Shown here: in pieces, positions 9,001 through 16,011 of the stretch | How positions within the stretch are numbered: the first letter of the stretch is position 1 | How the letters are laid out: every line of letters begins with the position of its first letter | From: Candidatus Zambryskiibacteriota bacterium | GTDB taxonomy: Bacteria; Patescibacteriota; Minisyncoccia; Phycocordibacterales; DATDWN01 | Reading direction: 5' to 3' | NCBI GenBank assembly: GCA_023267045.1 | Contig: JAHFOB010000009.1 | Coordinates: 1-34,857 of the forward strand | Length of the DNA: 34,857 bases | The notes under the pieces: generated by a model | The model's input: the letters and a program-made list of their open reading frames with translations, nothing else | Database searches by the model: none | Told to the model about the DNA's origin: nothing | Made by a program: the position numbers and the translations under genes

Positions 9001-12000
9001 AGTAGGTGAACCGCCGGCTCCACTCAAAGTACTAGTTACTCTTGGAGATGAATCTATACCTTTAATTGTAGTTGGAGTATTAATTGACCCACTATCTGTA
9101 AAATTACTTAGGAGCCCTGTTAATGTTTTATTTGATTCTGAATTATTAAATTCAATTTGTAACTTTGCTATAGAACCTAATGTCGATGTCCCAATCCCTA
9201 CATTCCCCGCACCATTCACAACAAAGTGTGTCGCTGATGTTGAACCAATAACAAATTCTGGAACATTTGAACCAAGAGCGTTTGGATTGATTGAGAATAA
9301 TCCCCATGGTGTTGATGTCCCCAACCCCAATCTGTGGTTCGTATCATCCCAGAAAAAAGATGATGTTGATGATGCTTGAGTTAATCTGTAGCCGTCAGAG
9401 AAGACGACACCTCCGTTGTAGAAAGTTGTTGTTGCGGTGCCACCTGAAGATAGATTGTTAGTAAATACTGAGAGACAATTTCCTCCAATTGCATAACAAC
9501 CACCAGTGATGTTCCAACCTACGTTTGAGGTTGATGTTGCTTGACCGTTTGCTATTGTTAGACCTCTTACTGTTGTGGTGCCGAAACCTGACCCCGAGAT
9601 TTCAAGAGCTGAGATTGAAGTTGTTGCTGTTCCATCTACTGTTGTTGTTCCTAGATAGAAGTTACCTCCTGCGTTTCGGAATGTCCATTGTGCTACTCCT
9701 ACACCATCAGACAGTGAGAGTTGTGGAGCATTTGAGAAGTTTGTTGTTGATGAATACTGTGCTCCGAATATTGTTAGACCGAAGTTGTATCCTGCTGTTG
9801 TTGTTGAGAGGTGTGTTGTTGTTCCGATGCCGACTGGGCCGATGAAGCTTGCTCCTCCTTGGTAGATGTTGAGAGATGGGTTGATATTTACTTCTGATTT
9901 ACCGGAAGACATAGCTTGACCACTGTATGAAACGGCTGCAAAAATTCCATTTCCATATGCAACTGAAGTCCAATAAGTTGCTGGTGCTGCCTGTCGTGCC
10001 GTCCAATTAACACCATCTGGAGATGTCATTACCTTGTTTGTGCCAGATTCAGATGTTGCGACATAAAGTCCGTTTCCATATACAACTGAATTCCAATTAT
10101 TTGCTTCTGATGCTGTCTGAGCTGTCCATGTTACTCCATCTGGTGATGTCATGACACGATGTGAACCGTCATACGAAACTGCGACGAATTGGCCATGAGC
10201 ATATGTAACGGCAGTCCAATTATTTGCTTCTGATGCTGTCTGAGCTGTCCATGTTACTCCATCTGGAGATGTCATGACACGATGGGTACCGGTAATACCG
10301 ACTGCGACGAATTGGCCGTTACCATATGTAACTGCACGCCATGTGTTTGCTTCTGCTGAGGTTCTTGCTGTCCATGTCACTCCATCTGGAGATGTCATAA
10401 TTTCATGAGCACCATCAACTGCAACTGCAACGAATAATCCATTTCCGTATGTTACTGTCCACCAAGTATTTTGTTCGGCTGCGTTTTGGGCTGTCCAGTT
10501 AACTCCATCTGGAGATGTCATGACACGATGGGTACCACTTTGTGCAACTGCGACATAAAGACCATTACCATAAGTTACCGAATACCAGCTATTTGCTTCT
10601 GGCGCATTTCTTGCTGTCCAACTAACTCCATCTGGAGATGTCATGACACGATGAGTACCATTTGAACTAACTGCAATAAATTGACCACCACCATAAGTCA
10701 CTAGAATCCAATTGTTTGATTCTGCCGACGTTCTCGCCGTCCAACTTGTTCCCTTTGAAATAATATTACCGACAACTTCTAATTTCTCTCCTAGTGGTGT
10801 TGTTGTTCCAGGTGTCCCACCAAGACGAGCATTACCAAGAGAATCGATTATGAATGTGTTCCCAGTTGATGAACCGATAACAAATGCTGGTTCACCTGCA
10901 ATGTTGTTAATTGAAAGTTTTGCAAATGGTGTAGATGTACCGAGACCCAGTCTCTTGTTTGTTTCGTCCCAGAAGAAGTTTGAGGCACTAGCTGATTGTG
11001 TAAGTTTCGTTCCGTCAGAATAAACTACACCTCCGTTGTAGAAAGTTGTGGTTGCTGTACCACCGTAAAATAATCCGATAGATGTTGTGGCAGAGACGAC
11101 GCCGGCGTTTGCCTGCAAGGGGCCGTCAAACAACCCTGCCAAAGTCAAAACTCCTGCGTTAGAAAATGTTGAAGTTGCTGTTGCCCCAAAATATGCAGTG
11201 TAAGCAGAGAGAAGTGTTGTCGATGAGTTCCCACTTATTCTGACGTTGCCACCAAAGAAAGAATTTTTGCCGGGAGCGACTTCAAAAATATTTCCTGTAC
11301 CACCTTCTGTTGATGTAGCACTCCCACCCAAAACCAAAATGTTTGATGTGTTAGTTGGATAGATAATCATACTGTTGGTTGAAGTTGACCAAGCAGTCGC
11401 TCCACCACCACCCCCAGAAGTTAAGTCACTCTGCCAACTTGGGACCCCGCCGTTTAATTTCAAAACCAACCCGTCTGTTGTTGCAACTAATTTGGTTAGT
11501 GTAGTTGCACCTGATGCATACAAAATATCGCCTGTTGTGTATGTTGTTTGACCTGTCCCCCCTTGATTTGCCGCAAGTGTTCCAGAAATTGTAGAAAGTG
11601 TTGTCGTGGCAACCCATGTTGGTACTCCATTAACCAGTGCAAGAACTTGGCTATCTGTTCCAGCACTTGTTGTAGCGATTGCGCCTGTTCCATTTCCGAG
11701 TAAAACTGTGTTGGCAACAAAAGAAGTATTTCCTGTGCCTCCGTTTGCTACTGTGTTTGTGAAAGATCCATTACCGATACAGTTTCCTGAAATAGCAAAA
11801 CACCCTGTAGTGATATTGTAACCAACATTTGATGTTGATGTTGCTTGACCGATAATATTTAATCCTCTGATTGTGGTTGTTCCGAAACCTGATCCCGAGA
11901 TTTCAAGAGCAGAGATTGATGTTGTTGCTGTTCCTGCTACTGTTGTAGTTCCTAGATAGAAATCACCTCCTGCGTTTCTGAAAGCCCATTGTGATATACC

Positions 12001-15000
12001 TGCTCCAGCTGAAAGGGAGAGTTGAGCGCCTGTGGTTGAAGCGACTGTAAAGTTATAATAAGGGGTTGTTGTTCCAATTCCAGTTAGACCATTTACAACC
12101 AAACCACTTGTAGGGGCTGTTTGACCAGAAGAATACCCGATCGATGAATTACCGACTACTGCAAGTTTTGCTCCTGGTGCTGTGTCACCTATACCAAAGT
12201 TACCAGCCGAACTAAATCTCATCCTCTCAGCTAACGACCCAGCAATACTTGTGTAGAATAATAGACTTGAAGCATAAGTGGCATTATCGTGGGTATTAAT
12301 TACAGCTTGAATATTTACAGCATCTTTAAATGCTGTAGCCCCAGCACCAGTTGAATCACTTCGGAATGAAAGACTCTCACCATTGTTATCTGTTGTGTCT
12401 GTGTTCTGCATTGCAATAGTTGACGGTGTACCAGAATTTTTTACAACGACATGCAAAGTTCTTTGTGGGTTATCTGTTCCAATACCAACAAATCCACTGC
12501 TACCCAATATCGACAATGCTGATACGCTAGTTGTTGCTGTTCCTTCTACTGTTGTTGTACCGAGGTAGAAGTTTCCTCCTGCGTTTCTGAAAGCCCATTG
12601 TGATATACCTGCTCCAGCTGAAAGTGCGAGTTGAGAGGCACCGCTTGAATATACATCTAAAAGATATGCTGCTGTAGTTGTCCCAACGGCTACATTTCCT
12701 AGAAAATAAGACGTTGCTGATGTTGTTGCGATTATGTTCCCTACTGTTAGTTGTGTACCTGTCGCGATTATATTTCCAGATGAATTTGTTGTGACGATAG
12801 AATTAATCGGCAGAGTTGCTAGTGATGTCAGTGGTAAATTAGAAACTGTAAGTGCTCCAGAAGAATTTGTAAGCCCTGTACCGAGTAAGTTGTTAAATGA
12901 TTGGCCACCTATTACAAGATTTGTTGTTGATGCTGTGACAAATGACGAGTAGTTAGTTGATGATGAATAGTTGAATGTTTGAAGTGCTGTAAAAGTATTT
13001 GATGTATATGTTTTTGGAATTGTTGTAGATGAATTGATATATGAGTTTGTTGTGTTATTTAAAAATGTTGTATCAAGAGTAAGAACGTTGGAAGTATTTA
13101 CCAAACCACTTCCTAACAAATTATTAAATGATGAACCACCAATAACTAAGTTTGTTGTTGACGCCGTAAGAAAAGATGAATATATAGTAGATGAAGAATA
13201 ATTAAATGTTTGAAGTGCTGTCCAGATGTTTGGATCTGCTAGATTTAGTGTTACATTTCCTGCCGAGTATGAAAGTCCGCCAGAAAATGTCGTCGTGGCA
13301 ACCCATGTTGGTACTCCGCCGACAAGTGCTAGAACTTGGCCGTTTGTTCCGGCAGATGTTGTGGCGATTGCTCCTGTTCCGTTTCCGAGCAAAACTGTGT
13401 TAGCAACAAATGACGTGTTGCCTGTTCCTCCATTTGCGACTGTGTTTGAAAATGACCCACTACCAACACAAACTCCGTTTACTGCGAAACACCCGCTTAG
13501 AAGATTTATACCGTTTGAAAATGTTGATGAAGAAATAGTTCCTGTAACATAAAGTGTGTTTGTTGAAAGTCCGCCAGAAAATGTAGATGTTGCCGTTGTT
13601 GATGTTGCAGAAAAATATGATGCAACGATTTGCCCGACAACAGAAAGCGGAGCGTATGGTGAAGTTGTACCGATACCAACATTACCTGAGAAATATCCTA
13701 TTAAAGTATTTGGGTCATACCAAAATTTTCCTGTTGTACTAGAAGTTCCACCAATTACCAAAATATCATTTGTATTATTTGAATAGTTAAAAAGCACTCC
13801 TGGAACTCCAGATGTCGTTGTGGAAAATGTCCCACCAGCAGATCCTCCACCCGAACCATTTCCTATTCCTAGACATACTCCATTTACAGAAACACATCCA
13901 CCAGTCACCGCAATACCACCAGAGAAAGTTGATGTTGATGTGTTTGTGACAATAAGATTTGTGACTGTTGTTGTGCCGAGACTAGCATTGTCAGCAGTAA
14001 TATTTGAAACATTTATTGATGTGCCTGTGATTGACCCCCCTGTGATAGTTGGGTTTGTGATTGTTGTCCCACTTAAACTATTTATTATCTGGCTCTGTGC
14101 TATTTCTTGATAAACATTGGTAATATTCCCACCACTACCAGTTGATAGAGAAGAAAACTGTGCCTGTATTTTATTATTTAATTCTTGAAGTCTAGCTTCG
14201 ACATCTGCTTTTGTAATATCAGATGCCACTGGTCTCTCTATTATTCTTTCAACTACGTTTGTTGTGTTTGTAACGTTTGTATTTTTTGGAGCATTTGGAA
14301 TATTTTTTGTTTGTTCAGCTTTTGTAGCGACATAAACCGTGTTGACTATTGCTGGTGATTTTTTAAAGAAATTTACAATCGGAGAATATATTGATCTATC
14401 GAACCAGTTGTTGACTGTGTCATAAACAACAACACCAGAATGATCAACTGGATTTAGTTTTTCAGAAACTGCCGTTGCAACAGAAGCAGTTAGATTTTTT
14501 GTAGAATCTTTTACGTAAAGATTTGCATATGATGCCCCACCGATAGAATCAGAAATGAAAGCAAAAATTCTAGCGTGAGTATTTGAAATAGAATCGACAA
14601 TAAACATTGCTGTTTTATCTACAAATTTCTTTTCACCAAGAGAAACAGACTGCAAACTATTTACAATATAGGATGGAGGATTTTGTCCAAGTAGGGTTAG
14701 TTGGTTATAAAAAGCGTATGTTGTTTTCTGTAAAAAATTAGATAGTCTTTCATAACCTCCACCAAGTCCACTTGAATAAAAATCAACCAAAGCCGATAGG
14801 TTGTTATAAGCGACTATTGGAGACTTTGAGATAGTCTTTGAAAGATCGCCAAAAGTCAGTCCTTTAGTCTTAAGGTCTTCCTTTATCAAATTCGTCATAT
14901 TTGGCAAGCCAGAAACTGTCTCTAAAAATCTAGACGAGTTGTCTTTGATTGTAATAAGTCCGATAGTCAGTAGAAGAGTCAAAGCTAAACCTAATAGTTT

Positions 15001-15438
15001 TTTTGATATATTCAATTCAGGCACAAACAGCCCCTCATGAATAATTTGCCTATACTTTGGCCAATGTACTTTCTTCCATTCACTAGCTATATAAATATTA
15101 GACGTATGCGCATTTTTAGAAATTACTGGCTCAACCTTTGATGAAAAAAAGTTATTGTCCTTAGAAGGAGTTACTGTAGATTTCCGAGGAGAGACAACAC
15201 TAGTTATATTTTTATTAATCTGAGTTGATACAAAATTAGTCTTATATGACTGACTTGGTAAATTAATATAGTTGAGCAAAGAGTTCTCCTCTACATACCA
15301 AATTTTCCCGATTCTTTTACAATCAACTTTATTTCCTCTACAAAGTTGGCCAATATAATCTTTTGAGTAGCCAGTTAGAGTACTAGCATCTTTAGCTGAA
15401 ATATATTTTCTGTTGTCAAAAAATATTGCAGAATTCAT
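3070..15438 (-). CDS. Giant (~4,122 aa) HTH-TM-repeat surface protein: N-terminal helix-turn-helix, single TM segment, phage tail-fibre/adhesin-like repeats, internal 7-fold repeat, DYAEYF...GLVGRVPVKV module and C-terminal DUF5011/Ig-like domain
   Basis: Single ORF. N-term KYISAKDASTLTGYSKDYIGQLCRGNKVDCKRIGKIWYVEENSLLNYI; TM ~LLGLALTLLLTIGLITI; repeated GIGTTSP/LGLGTSTP and AGAGIAQWAFRNAGGNFYLGTTTVDGTATTS units; C-term SPEITIIGNNPATIEIGATYSDMGATV...YSAVDGAGNWSFATRTVEV. The ORF track begins at a TTG (15444); the first ATG is at 15438. Confidence 0.9.
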   Translation of the reverse strand: MNSAIFFDNRKYISAKDASTLTGYSKDYIGQLCRGNKVDCKRIGKIWYVEENSLLNYINLPSQSYKTNFVSTQINKNITSVVSPRKSTVTPSKDNNFFSSKVEPVISKNAHTSNIYIASEWKKVHWPKYRQIIHEGLFVPELNISKKLLGLALTLLLTIGLITIKDNSSRFLETVSGLPNMTNLIKEDLKTKGLTFGDLSKTISKSPIVAYNNLSALVDFYSSGLGGGYERLSNFLQKTTYAFYNQLTLLGQNPPSYIVNSLQSVSLGEKKFVDKTAMFIVDSISNTHARIFAFISDSIGGASYANLYVKDSTKNLTASVATAVSEKLNPVDHSGVVVYDTVNNWFDRSIYSPIVNFFKKSPAIVNTVYVATKAEQTKNIPNAPKNTNVTNTTNVVERIIERPVASDITKADVEARLQELNNKIQAQFSSLSTGSGGNITNVYQEIAQSQIINSLSGTTITNPTITGGSITGTSINVSNITADNASLGTTTVTNLIVTNTSTSTFSGGIAVTGGCVSVNGVCLGIGNGSGGGSAGGTFSTTTSGVPGVLFNYSNNTNDILVIGGTSSTTGKFWYDPNTLIGYFSGNVGIGTTSPYAPLSVVGQIVASYFSATSTTATSTFSGGLSTNTLYVTGTISSSTFSNGINLLSGCFAVNGVCVGSGSFSNTVANGGTGNTSFVANTVLLGNGTGAIATTSAGTNGQVLALVGGVPTWVATTTFSGGLSYSAGNVTLNLADPNIWTALQTFNYSSSTIYSSFLTASTTNLVIGGSSFNNLLGSGLVNTSNVLTLDTTFLNNTTNSYINSSTTIPKTYTSNTFTALQTFNYSSSTNYSSFVTASTTNLVIGGQSFNNLLGTGLTNSSGALTVSNLPLTSLATLPINSIVTTNSSGNIIATGTQLTVGNIIATTSATSYFLGNVAVGTTTAAYLLDVYSSGASQLALSAGAGISQWAFRNAGGNFYLGTTTVEGTATTSVSALSILGSSGFVGIGTDNPQRTLHVVVKNSGTPSTIAMQNTDTTDNNGESLSFRSDSTGAGATAFKDAVNIQAVINTHDNATYASSLLFYTSIAGSLAERMRFSSAGNFGIGDTAPGAKLAVVGNSSIGYSSGQTAPTSGLVVNGLTGIGTTTPYYNFTVASTTGAQLSLSAGAGISQWAFRNAGGDFYLGTTTVAGTATTSISALEISGSGFGTTTIRGLNIIGQATSTSNVGYNITTGCFAISGNCIGNGSFTNTVANGGTGNTSFVANTVLLGNGTGAIATTSAGTDSQVLALVNGVPTWVATTTLSTISGTLAANQGGTGQTTYTTGDILYASGATTLTKLVATTDGLVLKLNGGVPSWQSDLTSGGGGGATAWSTSTNSMIIYPTNTSNILVLGGSATSTEGGTGNIFEVAPGKNSFFGGNVRISGNSSTTLLSAYTAYFGATATSTFSNAGVLTLAGLFDGPLQANAGVVSATTSIGLFYGGTATTTFYNGGVVYSDGTKLTQSASASNFFWDETNKRLGLGTSTPFAKLSINNIAGEPAFVIGSSTGNTFIIDSLGNARLGGTPGTTTPLGEKLEVVGNIISKGTSWTARTSAESNNWILVTYGGGQFIAVSSNGTHRVMTSPDGVSWTARNAPEANSWYSVTYGNGLYVAVAQSGTHRVMTSPDGVNWTAQNAAEQNTWWTVTYGNGLFVAVAVDGAHEIMTSPDGVTWTARTSAEANTWRAVTYGNGQFVAVGITGTHRVMTSPDGVTWTAQTASEANNWTAVTYAHGQFVAVSYDGSHRVMTSPDGVTWTAQTASEANNWNSVVYGNGLYVATSESGTNKVMTSPDGVNWTARQAAPATYWTSVAYGNGIFAAVSYSGQAMSSGKSEVNINPSLNIYQGGASFIGPVGIGTTTHLSTTTAGYNFGLTIFGAQYSSTTNFSNAPQLSLSDGVGVAQWTFRNAGGNFYLGTTTVDGTATTSISALEISGSGFGTTTVRGLTIANGQATSTSNVGWNITGGCYAIGGNCLSVFTNNLSSGGTATTTFYNGGVVFSDGYRLTQASSTSSFFWDDTNHRLGLGTSTPWGLFSINPNALGSNVPEFVIGSTSATHFVVNGAGNVGIGTSTLGSIAKLQIEFNNSESNKTLTGLLSNFTDSGSINTPTTIKGIDSSPRVTSTLSGAGGSPTLYGFYSAPVLSGSTPNSFNGVIISGLRTSPSFTGTVAANDYANISGLWSVLSDNLTGAGSKIKTGLLSAVTGTADSNYGVNITAYGANNNYGLAITSVEASSTNYAIYSSALAQSYIAASLGIGTTSPFSQFNLTLASSNQPQLALSAGAGFAQTVFRNDGTNFYISSTTVAGTATTSTSALEIALGGFGTTTIRGLNILGLATSTSNVGWNITTGCYAYNSTCIGGSSFSNTLLNGGTATTTFYNGGVVFSDGYRLTQASSTSSFFWDDTNQKLGLGTSTPWARLSINTSNTGSNIPEFAIGSSTGTHFLVDGTGQVGIGTASPTGRLHVLASGSDQSTIIADQGATTAWGIQFSKTGLSSAYALLTGNFQLGWYATMNPYVDDNANFKLGSVGARWNSISIGTGASQFDGAVTINGNLSAQGGLTVGSLNGPLQANAGVVSATTSIGVLYGGTGATSFSPNSIITSSADGLSLIATSSQLTVGSLISTTTNNSYFLGNLGLGTTTPSYLLNPFSSTASQLALSAGAGIAQWAFRNAGGNFYLGTTTVDGTATTSVSALTIIGSSGNIGVGTSTPWGLFSINPNALGSNVPEFVIGSSSATHFIVGNGGNVGIGTTSPGAKLAITGTATSSGAGPGAIAGILQDLTLNNNTSSGTQFGNRFINTVNGSLAGSEIGTLIRIVDSTSLANTTRGLEVQAWTGTNTAGTNTGIAGFGKTFGVTGTTDGLAGGVSSPAAIFADLDNGSAPTSGNAIRAYSDNATSANLVSIYQETSAYTGTGLVMNFGNNSGSFNGKFIDLQNAGTSKFVINAVGNVGVGTSTPGFQMQLSTTSSSGGFKPQLALSDFSAGANAKHWTFASQGGNFYIATSTDAYATTSISALEISGSGFGTTTIRGLNIVGLATSTSNVGISLTGGCYAIGTTCLSLSTLGGTVPVSKGGTNVTSFALNSIITSSADGLSLIATSSQLTVGSLISTTTNNSYFLGNLGLGTTTPSYLLNPFSSSASQLSLSAGAGIAQWAFRNAGGNFYLGTTTVDGTATTSVSALSISGSGFGTTTILGLNIVGQATSTSNVGFNITTGCYAYNGICVGGGSFSNTLLNGGTATTTFYNGGVVFSDGYRLTQASSTSSFYFDAINNRLGLGTSTPSYLLNPFSSTASQLSLSAGAGVAQWAFRNAGGNFYLGTTTIAGTATTSVAALTILGTSGNVGIGIANPTALMHIQGGATIGDLFKVSSSTGNAALTIGWYGGILQNIASTTALDLQDGSGNRVFAVDTTQSSSNAGIDVTAGGSQTGNLFNLFSSGGTPLAVFMADGGFLQNISSTTAFRLQSGAGVPLFNVDTLNSKFIFGTTTSGVAMVDIISDLSVSESNNPSMGSSTASGLRVISFDSDSPTALIKNANPYPCVGQATGCTSAVAAGSAGILTVESATTTNTTWYNLITAFSGSARNGTNAVFRVRGDGNVYGEAAFNASGADYAEYFDTFDTTISTGDIVVATITDPALMTAAITDAGLSTTTQASDISAVNEEASSTVNSLSAKSKLVSAIMKSNKAYDNKILGIISNQAAFIGNNPSGRNDSNKFKKIVGLVGRVPVKVSLENGAIAVGDYLTTSAEHPGYAMKATRSGYVLGVALEPSDVDSPETCQPGRLTCSEQSNTITTVLTFIQTGYKVINNTFVLGEDDGQLASATTTESGSGAQISATTFLINQKGSGNILQLQQNGTDRLLIKNDGTLAITSQYLKADNKPVLSVLANDGEVLSVTSAGDISIKGIILASKNTAGSATIKAGTVSTKVIFDKPYSSAPKVVLTPQGLPDSNYGVTEKTGDGFTITMKTPTTEDITFDWMALYQPDETAWQSLAFAGGINLPQGSPLGNGGGGNATTTDITSPEITIIGNNPATIEIGATYSDMGATVADRDETGAVNNNLGLHFNVDGADASEVSIDTTVSTSSPQATTTHTIVYSAVDGAGNWSFATRTVEVIPQQ
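3401..3425. repeat. In-frame palindrome within the giant CDS (11-bp arms, TGA loop)
   Basis: TTCCCCAAGGG-TGA-CCCTTGGGGAA; its 21-nt core is identical to the core of the hairpin at 18939-18977. Confidence 0.8.
4065..4093. repeat. In-frame palindrome within the giant CDS (14-bp perfect arms, 1-nt centre)
   Basis: AACATGTCAACCTG-C-CAGGTTGACATGTT; encodes the atypical Cys-containing stretch ETCQPGRLTC. Confidence 0.85.
5881..6163 (-). repeat. 283-bp direct repeat inside the giant CDS, copy 1 (copy 2 at 7333-7615)
   Basis: Near-identical DNA of equal length (tgatgtcgttgctgttccatctactgttgtcgtaccgagatagaagtttccacctgcgttt...gtcagcagatgatgtgatgatggagttt). Confidence 0.85.
7333..7615 (-). repeat. 283-bp direct repeat inside the giant CDS, copy 2
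   Basis: See 5881-6163. Confidence 0.85.
9905..10746 (-). repeat. Seven ~41-aa (123-nt) tandem repeats within the giant protein, putative seven-bladed beta-propeller
   Basis: Seven units of [S/N/T]WTA[R/Q]xxxExNxWxxVTYGNGxFVAVxxxGTHRVMTSPDGV; the seventh is degenerate at its end. Confidence 0.85.
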
Positions 15439-15506
15439 TAACAAAATTATAACGTCAAAAGCTATTAAAAATATGAAAAATGTGTGGATAACAAAGGATT
15501 TCTTGG

Positions 15507-15533
15507 CTATCCGAGAAAATTTTTCTCGGATAG
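15507..15533. repeat. Perfect 13-bp inverted repeat upstream of the giant gene
   Basis: CTATCCGAGAAAA-T-TTTTCTCGGATAG, ~70 nt upstream of the ATG at 15438 (minus strand). Confidence 0.75.
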
Positions 15534-15964
15534 AAAAAATCTCAAAATTTTATAAGGTTACTAGACTAATATACAGATCAAAAAGTTTAGTAAAACCAAC
15601 CAACAAGTAACGACCAATTTTGGGTAAAAAAATATGGCTAATATAAACAAATAATTACAATGAATAAATTCTAAATAATTTAGACATTTAAAATATGATA
15701 AAGATTGTTAATGAATTATAAAAGTTTATAAAACTATTAGATATGTTTATTAATGTTTATATATGTACTGTATTATATTTGTAGCCACATTAACCTACTT
15801 CTATAACTTCAGTAAGTGTCTCTAATTTCTTTGGTATATCATATTTTTGGATATAAACTAACCCAATTTTTTATTTAATTTATCTAAACACAAAAGATCA
15901 GAGTCTTTGGAAATATGACTATTTTTATCTTTTTATTGAGTATAATTTGATTAGATTGGAAATT

Positions 15965-15995
15965 AAAAAACCACCATTGTCAATGATGATTTTTT
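15965..15995. terminator. Bidirectional intrinsic terminator downstream of gatB
   Basis: AAAAAACCACCATTGTCAATGATGATTTTTT: short hairpin with an A-tract on one side and a T-tract on the other, just past the gatB stop (16012). Confidence 0.5.
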
Positions 15996-16011
15996 GTCCT
16001 CAAAACTATCT

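Noticed and set aside
9905-10746. CRISPR-like regular spacing (123-nt period)
   Set aside because: The period is coding, in frame, and translates to near-identical 41-aa protein repeats without short direct repeats and unique spacers.
3656-14110. Many + strand ORFs (60-149 aa) opposite the giant gene
   Set aside because: Antisense shadows of a repetitive Thr/Ser/Gly-rich coding sequence; they recur with each repeat copy and show no recognisable domains.
2173-15444. Diversity-generating retroelement (Avd-like protein next to a variable surface gene)
   Set aside because: No reverse transcriptase and no recognisable template/variable repeat pair with adenine-specific differences in the window. 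The four-helix-bundle family alone is insufficient.
15413-15610. + strand 65-aa ORF over the giant-gene promoter region
   Set aside because: AT-rich, Lys/Ile-rich translation with no domain; overlaps a palindrome and the divergent start region.
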